From: Lantana camara
Lineage: Eukaryota; Streptophyta; Magnoliopsida; Lamiales; Verbenaceae
Assembly (NCBI GenBank): GCA_037501455.1
Contig: CM074863.1
Span: forward strand, 9,420,001 to 9,484,000
Length of the DNA stretch: 64,000 nucleotides
Direction of reading: 5' to 3'
Shown here: positions 38,011 to 48,419 of the stretch, one piece after another
Layout of the letters: every line of letters starts with the position of its first letter
Position numbering within the stretch: the first letter of the stretch is position 1
Program-made: the position numbers and the translations under genes
The notes under the pieces: generated by a model
What the model saw: the letters and a program-made list of their open reading frames with translations, nothing else
What the model was told of the DNA's origin: nothing
Database searches by the model: none

Positions 38011-38364
38011 TCCGAGTCATTAGCGCCGCTCTCTGCCGTGAAGATGGGAAGGGATTTCAGAGAGAGAAAGGATATTATAGAAGGTGATAATGCAAACGTC
38101 ATAAGCTAGCTCCAGAGTGGTTGCGATGGCCTTTCGATTATTGGTAATGGTAATATCTTAAAAGATGCCCGTGCTATTTGCTCTTCTTTCGAAGAGGTGA
38201 AATTTTTTGCTATTCGGCGTGGTGCTAATAGATTGGTCTATAAATTAGTTAGGAATGCGGTTTCGACCTGCATTGGTTCTTTTAATTTCCCTTTTTTGTA
38301 TCTGATTTGCTTTCGTTGGACTTGACTTGATGTAAGCCGTTGGGGCGTTTGGTGTTAAAAAAAA
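38011..38364 (+). pseudogene. LINE relic: RNase H-like (RVT_3) fragment with poly(A) tail
   Basis: Frame +1 from 38011 reads SESLAPLSAVKMGRDF, then DIIEGDNANVIS, a stop, and further on AICSSFEEVKFFAIRRGAN and YKLVRNAVS. This matches the RNase H-like domain at the C-terminus of plant L1-type reverse transcriptase proteins (the EAL, EGD and H/RR-x-x-N blocks). The in-frame TAG at about 38098 and the lack of an upstream reverse transcriptase show it is dead and 5'-truncated. GGTGTT plus A8 near 38356 is the likely 3' tail. Confidence 0.7.
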
Positions 38365-38567
38365 GAATACAGTTGGAACAATTTTGAAAAATCTTAATCT
38401 TGGGTAGGACTGCTGTATAAATTAATTACACAATTAAGACAGTAAGACTTGTTATTAGGATAAGTTGGAACAAGTTGACTCTTAATAGCTACTTAATTTT
38501 AATAATAATCAACTATCTTATGGTCATGTTTGTCATATTAATGAATACAGTACAACATAGTTGCGTG

Positions 38568-39103
38568 TAGGGGTGTGCAATCGGTTAAAAACCGAAAATT
38601 CGGTTAGTTAAAATGCTAACCATTTACCGAACCGAAAGGACTCGGTTTCGGTTTGGTTTCGGTAAAAAACCGAAACACCGAAAAAAAAAAAAAAAACAAA
38701 AAATCGAACTCAATGCTAACTGCTAAAGCTTCTTCTTGCCTCTGATAATTGAAAAACTAAACAAAGGATATGATTTTCTTACAAAATCCAAACCAATCAC
38801 TACGGACTTGGAGCTATACTAATAAATAGAGGAGAAAGTAAAATTCAAAAGCAAAAGGAATGTCTGGTGCGCGATGCGCCAATATTACAACTCTCATTCT
38901 TCTCTACCTGTCACCTATGCCGTCGAAATCGGAGGACAGAGACCTGGAGGAGGCTGATCTAAGACCAAAGGAAGAAAAAACTCAGAAAACCCAAATCAAG
39001 ACTAAAAAACACTGCAAGGAAAATGAAAGTATAGAATGCAGTCCCCAACTCTCATTCGGTTAGGTTCGGTTTTCGATTTCGGTTCGGTTTCTGCTCACCC
39101 CTA
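38568..39103. mobile_element. Non-autonomous hAT element, 536 bp
   Basis: TAGGGGTGTGCAATCGGTT at the left end and AACCGAA-rich sequence ending in CTCACCCCTA at the right. Both subterminal regions repeat the CGGTTCGGTTT motif in opposite orientation. Flanks GTTGCGTG (38560-38567) and GTTGCGAG (39104-39111) form an 8-bp duplication with one change. No transposase; the short open frame at 38860-39063 is not recognised. Confidence 0.75.
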
Positions 39104-39854
39104 GTTGCGAGTATGCAAAACTTAGGCTTTCACAATCCTTTCTGTTAGACTTTTTTAACTGAATTTTTTTGATACTCTTTCACACACTATGCATATCAAT
39201 GTCAAACGGTGGCAATTTGACAATTATTAATAGTTTAATTGATCAGCGTACATGTGCGCATCCCCTTATTTGAATATTCATGCATGTGTTTATGTTCCCA
39301 AGTCCCAACTGATTAGCTATCCGAGTGGCTTGGAATAATCGTGTCAAATGAATTTATAACGCGATAAATGCATTCATTATACAAATTTAAAACTAATATA
39401 AAGTTATTAATCCATGGCAAAAGTTTAGAACAAAAGTGTTAAACAAGCTATTAAGTATTAACACTTAAAAAACCTTGTTAATATCCGGCTGAATACTAAT
39501 ACGATTCTTTAAATCATATCTTAAATATTTTTTAAATCACCTCAATATGTCATAGAACTTAATATCATAACCAAGATACCTGAATATATAAGTACTCGGT
39601 AGAAGACTAGATCTAGAAATTCCTATTTCTCGATTAAATCATCTCAATATGTCATAGAACACAATTTTCCACTATGGGGATACCTAATTCCTAAATACAC
39701 GAATACTCATTAAAAGGATTGAACGAGGAATTTCTGGATATAAACTTTCTACGTTCAAGTCGAATAATACTTACACTAAAATAGCAAACAAAAACTAAAT
39801 TTTGCAAGCGAGAAATAGCAATTCCTTTCATCAAATGATTGATGAGATATGTAT
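39104..39854. other. Intergenic between hAT elements
   Basis: AT-rich. Phrases such as TCATCTCAATATGTCATAGAAC recur at about 39538 and 39643 as an internal direct repeat. No gene seen. Confidence 0.4.
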
Positions 39855-39862
39855 AGTGATAG

Positions 39863-40101
39863 CAGTGGCGGAGCCAGAAATTTTAGTTAGGGGGTCGACC
39901 AAAGCATAATACTAAAGGGGTTTAATAATTTATTATATTGACACTCACTAATATTAATTTTAACTTTGATGAGGGGGGTCAATAATGAAAAATCCCATAA
40001 AATTACATATAAAATATCTATATATATACATAATAATAAAAAAAAAAATTTTTTGAGGGGGGTCAATTGTACCCCCTTGGCTGGCTGTGGCTCCGCCATT
40101 G
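39863..40101. mobile_element. hAT-type MITE, 239 bp
   Basis: Ends CAGTGGCGGAGCCAG and its near complement CTGTGGCTCCGCCATTG, flanked by exact AGTGATAG at 39855-39862 and 40102-40109. The GGCGGAGCCAG terminus is of a kind seen in many plant MITEs. Confidence 0.82.
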
Positions 40102-40109
40102 AGTGATAG

Positions 40110-40702
40110 TTAACTAGCCTTTTGTAGACTACTACTTGTCATCACCTTGAGCTTGAAGCTTGGATTCTAGGTCAAGCAATTACTTGAGCTTGGTTGAATG
40201 ATTGGAATATGATTTGGCCTTGTAATTAGCTTCGATAATACCCATATCAGCAGCAAAATACGAACAATTATCTATATTGATCTCTCCTCCTATGAATAAA
40301 ATCTATTTCTGAAAACTATGGCTTCGGTAAAGATTAACTAACTAATATCTTGAGAAATTCTTTTTTATGAATTAAATTTATGCAATAGCTACTCTGCTAT
40401 AGATGATTAGATTAGAATAGGAGTACAGGCTAGAATTGAAAAAAACCTCAAAAAATTTATTAATTAACAGCACAAACTCGAAGGACTGACATACATACAT
40501 ATCAACCCTACCATAGATGGCCAAAACAATAACAAATCCGAATATTTGTTTTTTTCTAATAAATGTCATGGAACAAATCAGATTAATCTCCCTAACCGTT
40601 ACTGGAAACTCGAACCTCAATCAACCCAAAAACCTGTCACAAAAGAATAAAAAATGAATAAATGTTGAACGACTTCACCTCCATTAATTCATCAGAAAAA
40701 CC
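40110..40702. other. 3' flank of the VQ gene
   Basis: AT-rich 3' side of the VQ gene on the minus strand. No other gene seen. Confidence 0.45.
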
Positions 40703-41383
40703 TCAATATTCTGGGAAACCCCTCATGAAATCCATGAAGGAAGAGGGCGAAATCGAATTAGCCATTGCAGCGGACTGAAACAGAGTATTGGGCCTGGAAG
40801 AACAGAACAACTGATCACTCGAACTCGGCGTGAAGAGTGGAGCATCAACCATGTAAGGATTTGACACTTTATACATGGGAGAAATCGCAGATGAATCCTG
40901 CTTCGTTTCGCCTCCGAATTTCTCATCTGTCAGAACAGAGGAAGCTTCATTGTCCTGATCGGATGATCCGCGATTTTTGTAATTAAAGCTCGAGTCTTTT
41001 TCTTCAGATAAGGAGGCATCGTCCCGAGTCGATTTGGATTCCGATTTCACGTTGTTTGCTTTCTCTTCTTGCTCGGCACGCGACAAGCCGGTGAGTTTCT
41101 GAACCAGAGCCATGAAATCACGTGCCTGTGCGTGGATTACCTTGGGAGAGTGCGTGTAGATGATCACAGGCTGCCGTTTCGCCGTGGTCGCCGACGGGGG
41201 GTGGCCGTGTTGCTGTTTCGCCGCCGACAATGAATTATCCATAGCATTTGCGGTTGATGAAGAAGGATTTGATGTCTTGTGTATGGAGTGTGATTCTTTG
41301 CTGATCTTCAATGGCGAGGGACGTGTGCCGTTGATGATCGCCCCCTTTGTCACCTCACACTCCTCAAACTTTGATGGGCTCAT
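40703..41383 (-). CDS. VQ-motif protein (VQ8/VQ20-like), intronless
   Basis: Plant transcriptional co-regulator that typically binds WRKY factors in the nucleus. 226 residues from ATG 41383. The conserved N-terminal RPSPLKISKESHSIHK lies at 21-36. It is followed by QPVIIYTHSPKVIHAQARDFMALVQKLTG, with the VQ core FMALVQKLTG at 90-99 (FxxxVQxLTG type). The remainder is Ser/Asp/Glu-rich and disordered, ending MDFMRGFPEY. The YTHSPKVIH lead-in and PLKI block suggest the VQ8/VQ20 branch, an inference from motif memory. Absence of introns is normal for this family. Confidence 0.92.
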   Translation of the reverse strand: MSPSKFEECEVTKGAIINGTRPSPLKISKESHSIHKTSNPSSSTANAMDNSLSAAKQQHGHPPSATTAKRQPVIIYTHSPKVIHAQARDFMALVQKLTGLSRAEQEEKANNVKSESKSTRDDASLSEEKDSSFNYKNRGSSDQDNEASSVLTDEKFGGETKQDSSAISPMYKVSNPYMVDAPLFTPSSSDQLFCSSRPNTLFQSAAMANSISPSSFMDFMRGFPEY

Positions 41384-41537
41384 GGCTAACTAGTTTTTCA
41401 AGAAACAATGAGTAAATATGTGCAATGTTAATGACTACAATACAAGAAATAATGAAAAGATTGGCCTTTTGCTTTGTGTTTACGTTGGTGTTAGAGGAAA
41501 GAAGGAAGAATTGGTGGTTGAAGTGAGGGTGTTAGCT

Positions 41538-41548
41538 TATATATATAG
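41538..41548 (-). promoter_or_regulatory. Likely TATA box of the VQ gene
   Basis: TATATATATAA on the minus strand about 155 bases before the start codon. Confidence 0.5.
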
Positions 41549-42691
41549 AAACACTAGTCCAGAAGAAGAATGATAATAACCAGGGCAGGGGCTTATTGTA
41601 TTAGCAAGATGAAGAAAATGGAGAAAAAATAAAAAAGAAAGTGAATAAATAAAGATATGATAATGTTTTTCTAGGATTAGATGGTGGTTTGTGACCGTTA
41701 GGGTTTAGCGGAAAGCAGTATTATTTGTTGGTATAAGCGTCATTTTTGGGGTGTTTGCTGCGGGGTGGCTTCATACTTGATTTAACAACTGCGAGATAAA
41801 TGTTCTGCAATTAACACGTAATTGACCACATGTAAATATATTTTCTAAATCTGGTAATACATTAGTCTAATTAATGCAGTTGCTATTTGCGGGTCAGACT
41901 TCAGAACTTGTGAAAATATTGACATTAATGTCGGCTCTGCTTTTCCATGGTTGAATGATGCCTCTGTATTCCATTCGTGTGGGTGGGGGTGGAATATGAA
42001 TATCAATATATATAGTAGTATAATGGAGTTGTGCCTTGCATTAGGTGAGTGGACTATGGACACAAGTTTTGACATTGTGGAGGTTCATACTGTTTGTTTC
42101 ACATTTTCATGCATTGGTATATATCTATTGACATCTGATTTTAAAAATGTTTGTAACTTTTTACTTGATTTGAAAAGTTATATACTTGTCAACTTTTACC
42201 TTTATTATGCATGAGAAAGAGTCCAGAAACTTCAGGCACCCAAAAATAAAAAAAGAGTCCAATAACTTCTTGATTAGTTAGTTAGAAATATCATGCACAA
42301 ATCTTTTTTTTGAATTTCATATGTGTTTTGAATTTGTTTCTATATTATCTAGTAATTAATATTTAAATTCTTGCCTCAAAAATAAAAAATAAAAAATAAA
42401 AAATTAATGTTTAAATATTCTAGGTTAACTATGCATTCATGGGGTAACATTAGATGTACATGAATTTAATAAATTGTCATCTTCCTAATATAATCACGAC
42501 ACAGTTATCTATATCTATTTATATGTACTATGATATAAGAGTCTGAATTTTCACATATAAACATGAACATTCGAGTTTGAGTGAATATAATTAAAAACAA
42601 TACAAATTATCATGGGCTCATGGCTTATGATGATGGGCCTAGTAATTAAATTCGGCCCAAACGAAACATTTTTATCGACAAGGTTTTAGCC
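41549..42691. other. Intergenic region upstream of the VQ gene
   Basis: No gene. It contains a possible tail-only insertion at 42234-42251, flanked by AAAGAGTCCAGAAACTTC and AAAGAGTCCAATAACTTC (16 of 18 equal). Confidence 0.45.
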
Positions 42692-43331
42692 TAGGGCTGT
42701 CAACGGGTCGGATTCGGATCGGATCAGTAGATTCCAGATCCGAATCCGAATCCGAATAAGAGAATCCGAGTATCCGACTACCGGATCCGAATCGATTCGG
42801 ATTCATTGTTTTTGAATTCATACATAATCGGGCCGGATCAGATCCGATAAAGGATCCGATCCGATTAGCAATAAAATCTATTTTTTTAAATAATGAATTT
42901 AATATAAAAAATAAATATATTTACATAATATTAAATAAATAATTATTATTTTAATGGATTATTTGATAGTTTTGTTTATATTTATTTAAAATAGGTTAAT
43001 TTAAACTATTATTATTAATAGAAGATAATATATACTTTAGAGTAAAAAATTTAAAATTTATTATTGCTTAAAGTGATAAATATGAGAAAATTTTAATTTT
43101 AATCATTTCACTAAATATTATGTACTATTAAATAATTTATTTAATTAAATATTATATATATTATCGGGTTCGGATTCTTAACGGATCGGATTCCTTAAAT
43201 CCATATTCGCTCCATTTATTTCGGATAACGAATATTTATAATTAGATATGATCCATTTGACATTTTTATCGGACGAATATACTAAAATTCAGATCGGATT
43301 CGGATTAAAATCCGACCCATCGACAGCGCTA
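42692..43331. mobile_element. hAT-like element, same family as 35.5 and 56.4 kb
   Basis: TAGGGCTGTCAACGGGTCGG on the left and CCGACCCATCGACAGCGCTA on the right, with subterminal GGATCCGAAT units and an AT-rich core. I found no intact 8-bp duplication, so the copy is old or rearranged. It is closely similar in core phrasing (ataggttaatttaa, attataa) to the copy at 56.4 kb. Confidence 0.75.
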
Positions 43332-44009
43332 GTCCAAAATGAGAATCTCAGGTAAACTAAGCCCAGGTACAGACAAAAATGTCCACTATTATGGACCTCG
43401 TAAATTCCCATCTCAAAGTAAGACGAGTTAAAATATAAGGGAATTGAGCAATCTTGCGTATGTCCAAATAATGTAATTTAGTTGTTGGATTCTAAGTTAG
43501 TTTAATTAAAAATCTAGTGTTTGAGTCCCGGTCGAGACTAATTCTTGACTAAACTAGAAGAATATTTCTCAGCATTCCTTCAAATTTCATAACAAACATC
43601 TGTCATCATTCATCAATTTTACCAAAGCCTATACTGTTTAGTAGGTTGGGATATCTTAATTAGTTTAGCCAACTCTAATAAACATTAGTCAAACATAAGC
43701 GACTATCCTAAGAACGATGATACTTGATATAATTACAAGACTGTCGGAAGGTGGAGCAATTGAATAATCCTCCCACATTGTGCTTGCAAATGTTAATATA
43801 ACCAGAGAATGGTACCATAATCAATGTTGTATATATGTTGTTGGAACTAGGAATAACGTGATGGATTGCCCTAACAAATTGTGCATTGGTTTGAGAGTGC
43901 CATAATGGCATGGCCCTTATATTTATAGGATCATGCGCGCTAGAGGACGCACGCGCACTCCACCCTTTCTAATTTAATTTACGAGTAACGAATGGAATGT
44001 ATCTATTAC
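43332..44009. other. Intergenic; possible SINE or LTR debris
   Basis: GTGTTTGAGTCCCGGTC near 43520 resembles a Pol III B box. Around 43740-43950 there is a CCTCCCACATTGTG phrase similar to plant LTR sequence. Neither can be bounded. Confidence 0.25.
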
Positions 44010-44018
44010 CACTCATTG

Positions 44019-44791
44019 GAATAAAATTTAATTTACCCCCTTGTAATATTCAAAATGTTTAAAATACCTCCTTATATTAATTTTATTCCAATTAGACTCC
44101 TCATTTTAAATAAATTTCAAATAACCTCCTTAGTAGTAGCAAGTGAACTTCACTTTCCAAATTTGAGACTGTAACTCATATTTAAGTGTTAAAATATTTA
44201 AAATATTCTATTATTTTAATATAAAATACTTTTTTCTCTTTTTAGTTTTTTTTTCATCTTGATTTTTTTTTTCTCTTTTCTACCTAGTGCAAATATTTTT
44301 TTCTTCAATTTTTTTTTTCTCTCTTATTTTTAGTTTATTTTTATTTCTTATTATTTTTAATTAGCATGGATGAAAACATCATCTTCTTCAATAACAATAA
44401 AAACTTATATTTTTATGCTCTCAATTTATGTTCAAATATAAAATTTTAACAACAATTAATAAGAAAAAATTATACTTTTTTTTAACTTCAAATAAAAAAA
44501 AAATTAACAACAAAAATCGAATACTGCTTTAAATAATAAAAATAAATAAAAGAGAATTATTTAAATAAGGTAAATATGTGGTCAATATAAAAATATTAAT
44601 AATAATTTAAACCTAATTAATATATAAAAGGTCATTTTGACTTTAAAAATATAAAATTAGACTAAAAATTAATTAGGGAGGCGGTGTGAATTTTTTTAAA
44701 TATCACGAGGGGTTAGATTAAAATAAATTTCTTTGAAGGTGGTATTTTAAATATTTTGAATATCATAAGGGGATAAATTAAATTTTACTCC
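44019..44791. mobile_element. Inverted-repeat element, 773 bp
   Basis: The left end (GAATAAAATTTAATTTACCC and the next 40 bases) pairs with the right end read in reverse (GGAGTAAAATTTAATTTATC and onward, including ATATTCAAAATATTTAAAATACC). Flanks CACTCATTG (44010-44018) and CACTCCTTG (44792-44800) are a likely duplication with one change, 8 or 9 bases long, so hAT or MULE type. The core is very AT-rich and non-coding. Confidence 0.6.
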
Positions 44792-44841
44792 CACTCCTTG
44801 CTATTCAAAGAAAAAAAAAGTTTATCACGTTTTTGATCGAT

Positions 44842-44997
44842 GGGAAATTCTTTTATGAGCCGGGTGTAGGCACTGTTCCCTACACCCGCCTCTAATATAC
44901 AAATAAAAAAATAATTTTTTTTTGTTTATTTTTTATTGTGTATCAGAGGCGGGTGTAGGGAACAGTGCCCTACACCTGGCTCATACAAGAATTTTCC
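44842..44997. mobile_element. Short hairpin MITE, about 155 bp
   Basis: ATGAGCCGGGTGTAGG...GCCTCT on the left mirrors AGAGGC...CCTACACCTGGCTCAT on the right, about 40 paired bases per arm around an A/T-rich loop. Outer bases GGGAAATTCTT and AAGAATTTTCC extend the pairing. No clear separate target duplication. Confidence 0.7.
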
Positions 44998-46930
44998 TTC
45001 ATCCATTGTAGTCTGTAGAGTACCATTTTGTACCTATATATATGATGACAAAATGCTTCCAAGGTACTCATTTGCTCTGTTTTCGACATTTTTGTCTTCT
45101 AGATCTTTGGGATCTCTAACTTGTATCCCGTCATTCTTTTGTTTATTTACTGAAACTATCAGTTATTGCTTCGTGCGATTATTAATATATGCTTATAAAC
45201 ATTCTCTCTCTGTACGGCATAAGGATAAATTAACAAGCATGTTTAAAATTGAGCCAAACTAGGCCAAACTGATGGTTAGGCATGCGTTTTTTATTCATTT
45301 TTTTGTTAGGTTAGTGATCGATTAGTTACTAATTCCTTGTACAAACACACATCAATTTTAATAATTATAGTACATGTATAATAAATTAGGGTTGAGTTCC
45401 AGCTAATTAAATACTGCATTATTATATATCCTCGGACGGAGCATTTTTTTGGTCCAGGGAATGGTTAATCATGTCCGGATTGAACAAAAATGGTAAAAGG
45501 GAGAGAAACAGGACATGTAGTAATTTTGCATACGCTGAAAATCAGTCCAAAGGGATGGAAGAAAATGCAGTTTGTCTATAACCGTAACGGGCAATGGTCC
45601 AGTTTAATTTGTTGAGTTTTGCTAATCTTGTTGCTGCTACAGGCTACAATACAAACTTTACCTATGTTTTAATTTCTGTGAACTGCATTTGAAGGTGGTT
45701 AAGAATATGAAGAATCCAACGCAGAGTGCAGAAATCTTTGTATGATATGAGCTGGAGACCTCATACACATGCATAAATTTTAAATCCTAATTCCTGCCCA
45801 GCCCTATGATTGGGAGTTTGGGACTCCATACATCCTCAATTCACGTGCACTTGGCAACAATCTTAGGTTCAATGTCCTCCCAGACGGCCTTTTTGTACCA
45901 AATAGAGACAAGGAAATTCTTTCAATAGACTGAATGTCACACCAATCAATTCACAAGTGTAAAACATTCGTCACGTGTAATTCATTTATATTTAGGCAGA
46001 GCGGCGACATATATATGAGTATATGACTGGTGGTATGAACATACTTGTAATGCTAATGGTTGGATTTCCGATTAGTGTTATAAGACAAGAAAAGGTTCGT
46101 TCCAATATATGATAAACAAAGTGGACGATTCATGTGGCTGGAATATATATAGTACACATGTTCAAATATGTATTAAAGAGCTATATATATATACACATAG
46201 ATGTGAAGAACTATATGAAAAAAGAATTGGTTAATGGAAAGATCTGGCATGCTATCTTCCATTTGGATTCGCAGAAATCTGATATCTACACAAAAGTTAA
46301 ATAGGTTAGTTTATTGACACAGTCACGCTGTATACGTGCACCCAAGTGTACATCCAGGATTGCATCATTTGTATCAGTTTATTCAATATTTTTCTTTGTA
46401 AAGTTGGGGATTCCTCCACAACGTACATCCTTGCTTTGCTCCTTATCCCCAAATGCACTTACCCAATTTCGACCAATTGGTGCTGGGTGCGTCAAAAGAG
46501 GTAAAGAGGACATTATTAATTAAAGTCTACAATTTCGGGACAAATTCTCTAATTAAACTTATATGTTATCTTGACGGCATAAGAGATATGTTTTTATAAA
46601 CACAACTTACGATACTTGTATGATTCGTCATATATAATAGTAAATTAGGAAAATAAAGAAGAAATGAAGTTAAAGTTGAGAATTGGAAGAATAAGAAAGT
46701 GAAAATGGGGAGACTGTAGTTAACAGTTATGTTTGATGTGACAACTGACAACGAGGAGAGGAGAAGATGCATTGCTAAAAGCATGGGAATAAAGGAAGCT
46801 TCGAAACTGGGGTTTTTAGTTTTTACAGAGCAGAGGGCCTCTGCCTCTGGGTATTATAGGATATGGACCACTTCTCTTCTAAGTTCTATCCACGCATATC
46901 AATGCGATTAAACATTTTAAACTTACACAA
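44998..46930. other. Intergenic, no gene recognised
   Basis: Mixed AT-rich sequence; no conserved frame on either strand. Confidence 0.4.
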
Positions 46931-46940
46931 ATTAAATTAA

Positions 46941-47448
46941 GGGTTAATTACAAATTTGGCCCTTGGGGCGGATTGCCCCCTAACCTTTGAATCCGGACGA
47001 TTTGCCCCATAACCTTTGAAAAATCGCTCACTTGACTCATTTGAAAAAACTTTAACAAAGCATATTTGTACGATGCTGATGTCAAATGTGTTGATATGAT
47101 ATATCAAATTGAAGCTCTCGACACAAGGAACACAACAATAGTCTCGAAATCAAAATCCGACAACTAACGAAGAAGAAATCATTGGTCAAAGGTGACGCAT
47201 GACAAACGAAGTGTTTGACGGCTAATAGGGTCGGATGGGGCATGGATTTTGTTCTCCTTGGAGAGACGAGCACGATGACGGTGGTCTTGGAACTTAGATC
47301 TTCATGTCGGAGGAGAAATCGATAGTCAAACTTGGTCAAAGGGGTCAAGTGAGCGATTTTTCAAAAGTTAGGGGGCAAATCGCCCGGATACAAAGGTTAG
47401 GGGGCAATCCGCCCAAGGGCCAAAGAAGGGGGGATTTGTAATTAACCC
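46941..47448. mobile_element. MULE-type MITE, 508 bp, 9-bp target duplication
   Basis: GGGTTAATTACAAAT on the left and its exact complement on the right; the imperfect terminal repeats extend for about 100 bases, with GGGCGGATTGCCCCCTAACC shared. Flanked by TTAAATTAA at 46932-46940 and 47449-47457. The interior has no transposase. Confidence 0.82.
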
Positions 47449-47457
47449 TTAAATTAA

Positions 47458-48338
47458 TTTGTTTCCAAGGCTTTTTCCATCATTTTTAATGCATAAATAT
47501 TCAAAATACTGGAATAAAGGAGATTATTGCTACCACCTTGGGCCTTCACTCTACCCGAAATTTGATTTGAATGTGTAGAGAAATTCATAAAATTATGATT
47601 TTGTATCTGATTAATTACTTGAAATAAGTGTAAGGGTGTTTCATGGAATTCGTATTTAATATCCAATATAATATAATTAACTAAGTTGAAAGATACTTAT
47701 ATATGCATTGCACCGTTGTTTAAATTAAACACATAAAAACAAAAAGAGATAGGCTCATACAAATTAATTATCCAAAGCGAATTCCCTAAAGTTAACTTTT
47801 GGTTAATTCTCTGTGTCCAAAACATTGATCCGGTAAACATTTAAGAATCCGAATCGTGCAACAAATTTTTTTTCCAGAGTGCAAAATGGGGCCAAGCGAT
47901 TCCACTAGTTTTAATTTTATTTTTCCCGAGTTTTAAACCGATTATGTTTGCTCCTAACATCAAAAGGCAAACCTTGTACTATAGTGGTGGCATAAGTGTC
48001 CTAAAATAATAATGACAGCACCAGAATTTAAAAAAAAAAAAGAAAAAATAAAATTTCCCATTCCTTCTTTGCAAAGGACAAAATTGTCACCTCCTTTGTT
48101 TTCCATTTCCGCATTGGAAAATGGATTCATTTCTAAATTACATTGAAAAGCTCCAAAAATAAAGAAGAAATTAAAAGAAAAAGGAAGAAAATAACAAAGA
48201 AATTTTGTTGGCGTTTGTATTTATGAGTTAGCAATTAGCATGATGTAAATGCCCAGATTTTTCATTTCAAAATTGGTCATTCCCCGGCCCCCACCCCCAA
48301 ACTAAAAAGAAAAAAGAAAATGTTACTCTAACAAACAT

Positions 48339-48369
<31 letters not shown>

Positions 48370-48419
48370 AGGGGCGGGGAATGTTGATTGTCCCGGAGAG
48401 GTGGAAATTGCTGGAAAAC
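47458..48419. other. 3' flank of the IPT gene with GA microsatellite
   Basis: AT-rich. A (GA)n run at 48338-48362 lies about 60 bases beyond the IPT stop codon. Confidence 0.5.

Noticed and set aside
38860..39063. Gene inside the 536-bp hAT
   Set aside because: Short, unrecognised, entirely within a non-autonomous element and partly made of its subterminal repeats.
43708..43911. Small protein on the minus strand
   Set aside because: No family resemblance; the surrounding phrases look like LTR or repeat debris.
47082..47348. Protein-coding ORF on the minus strand
   Set aside because: It lies wholly within the MULE-type MITE and has no recognisable domain.
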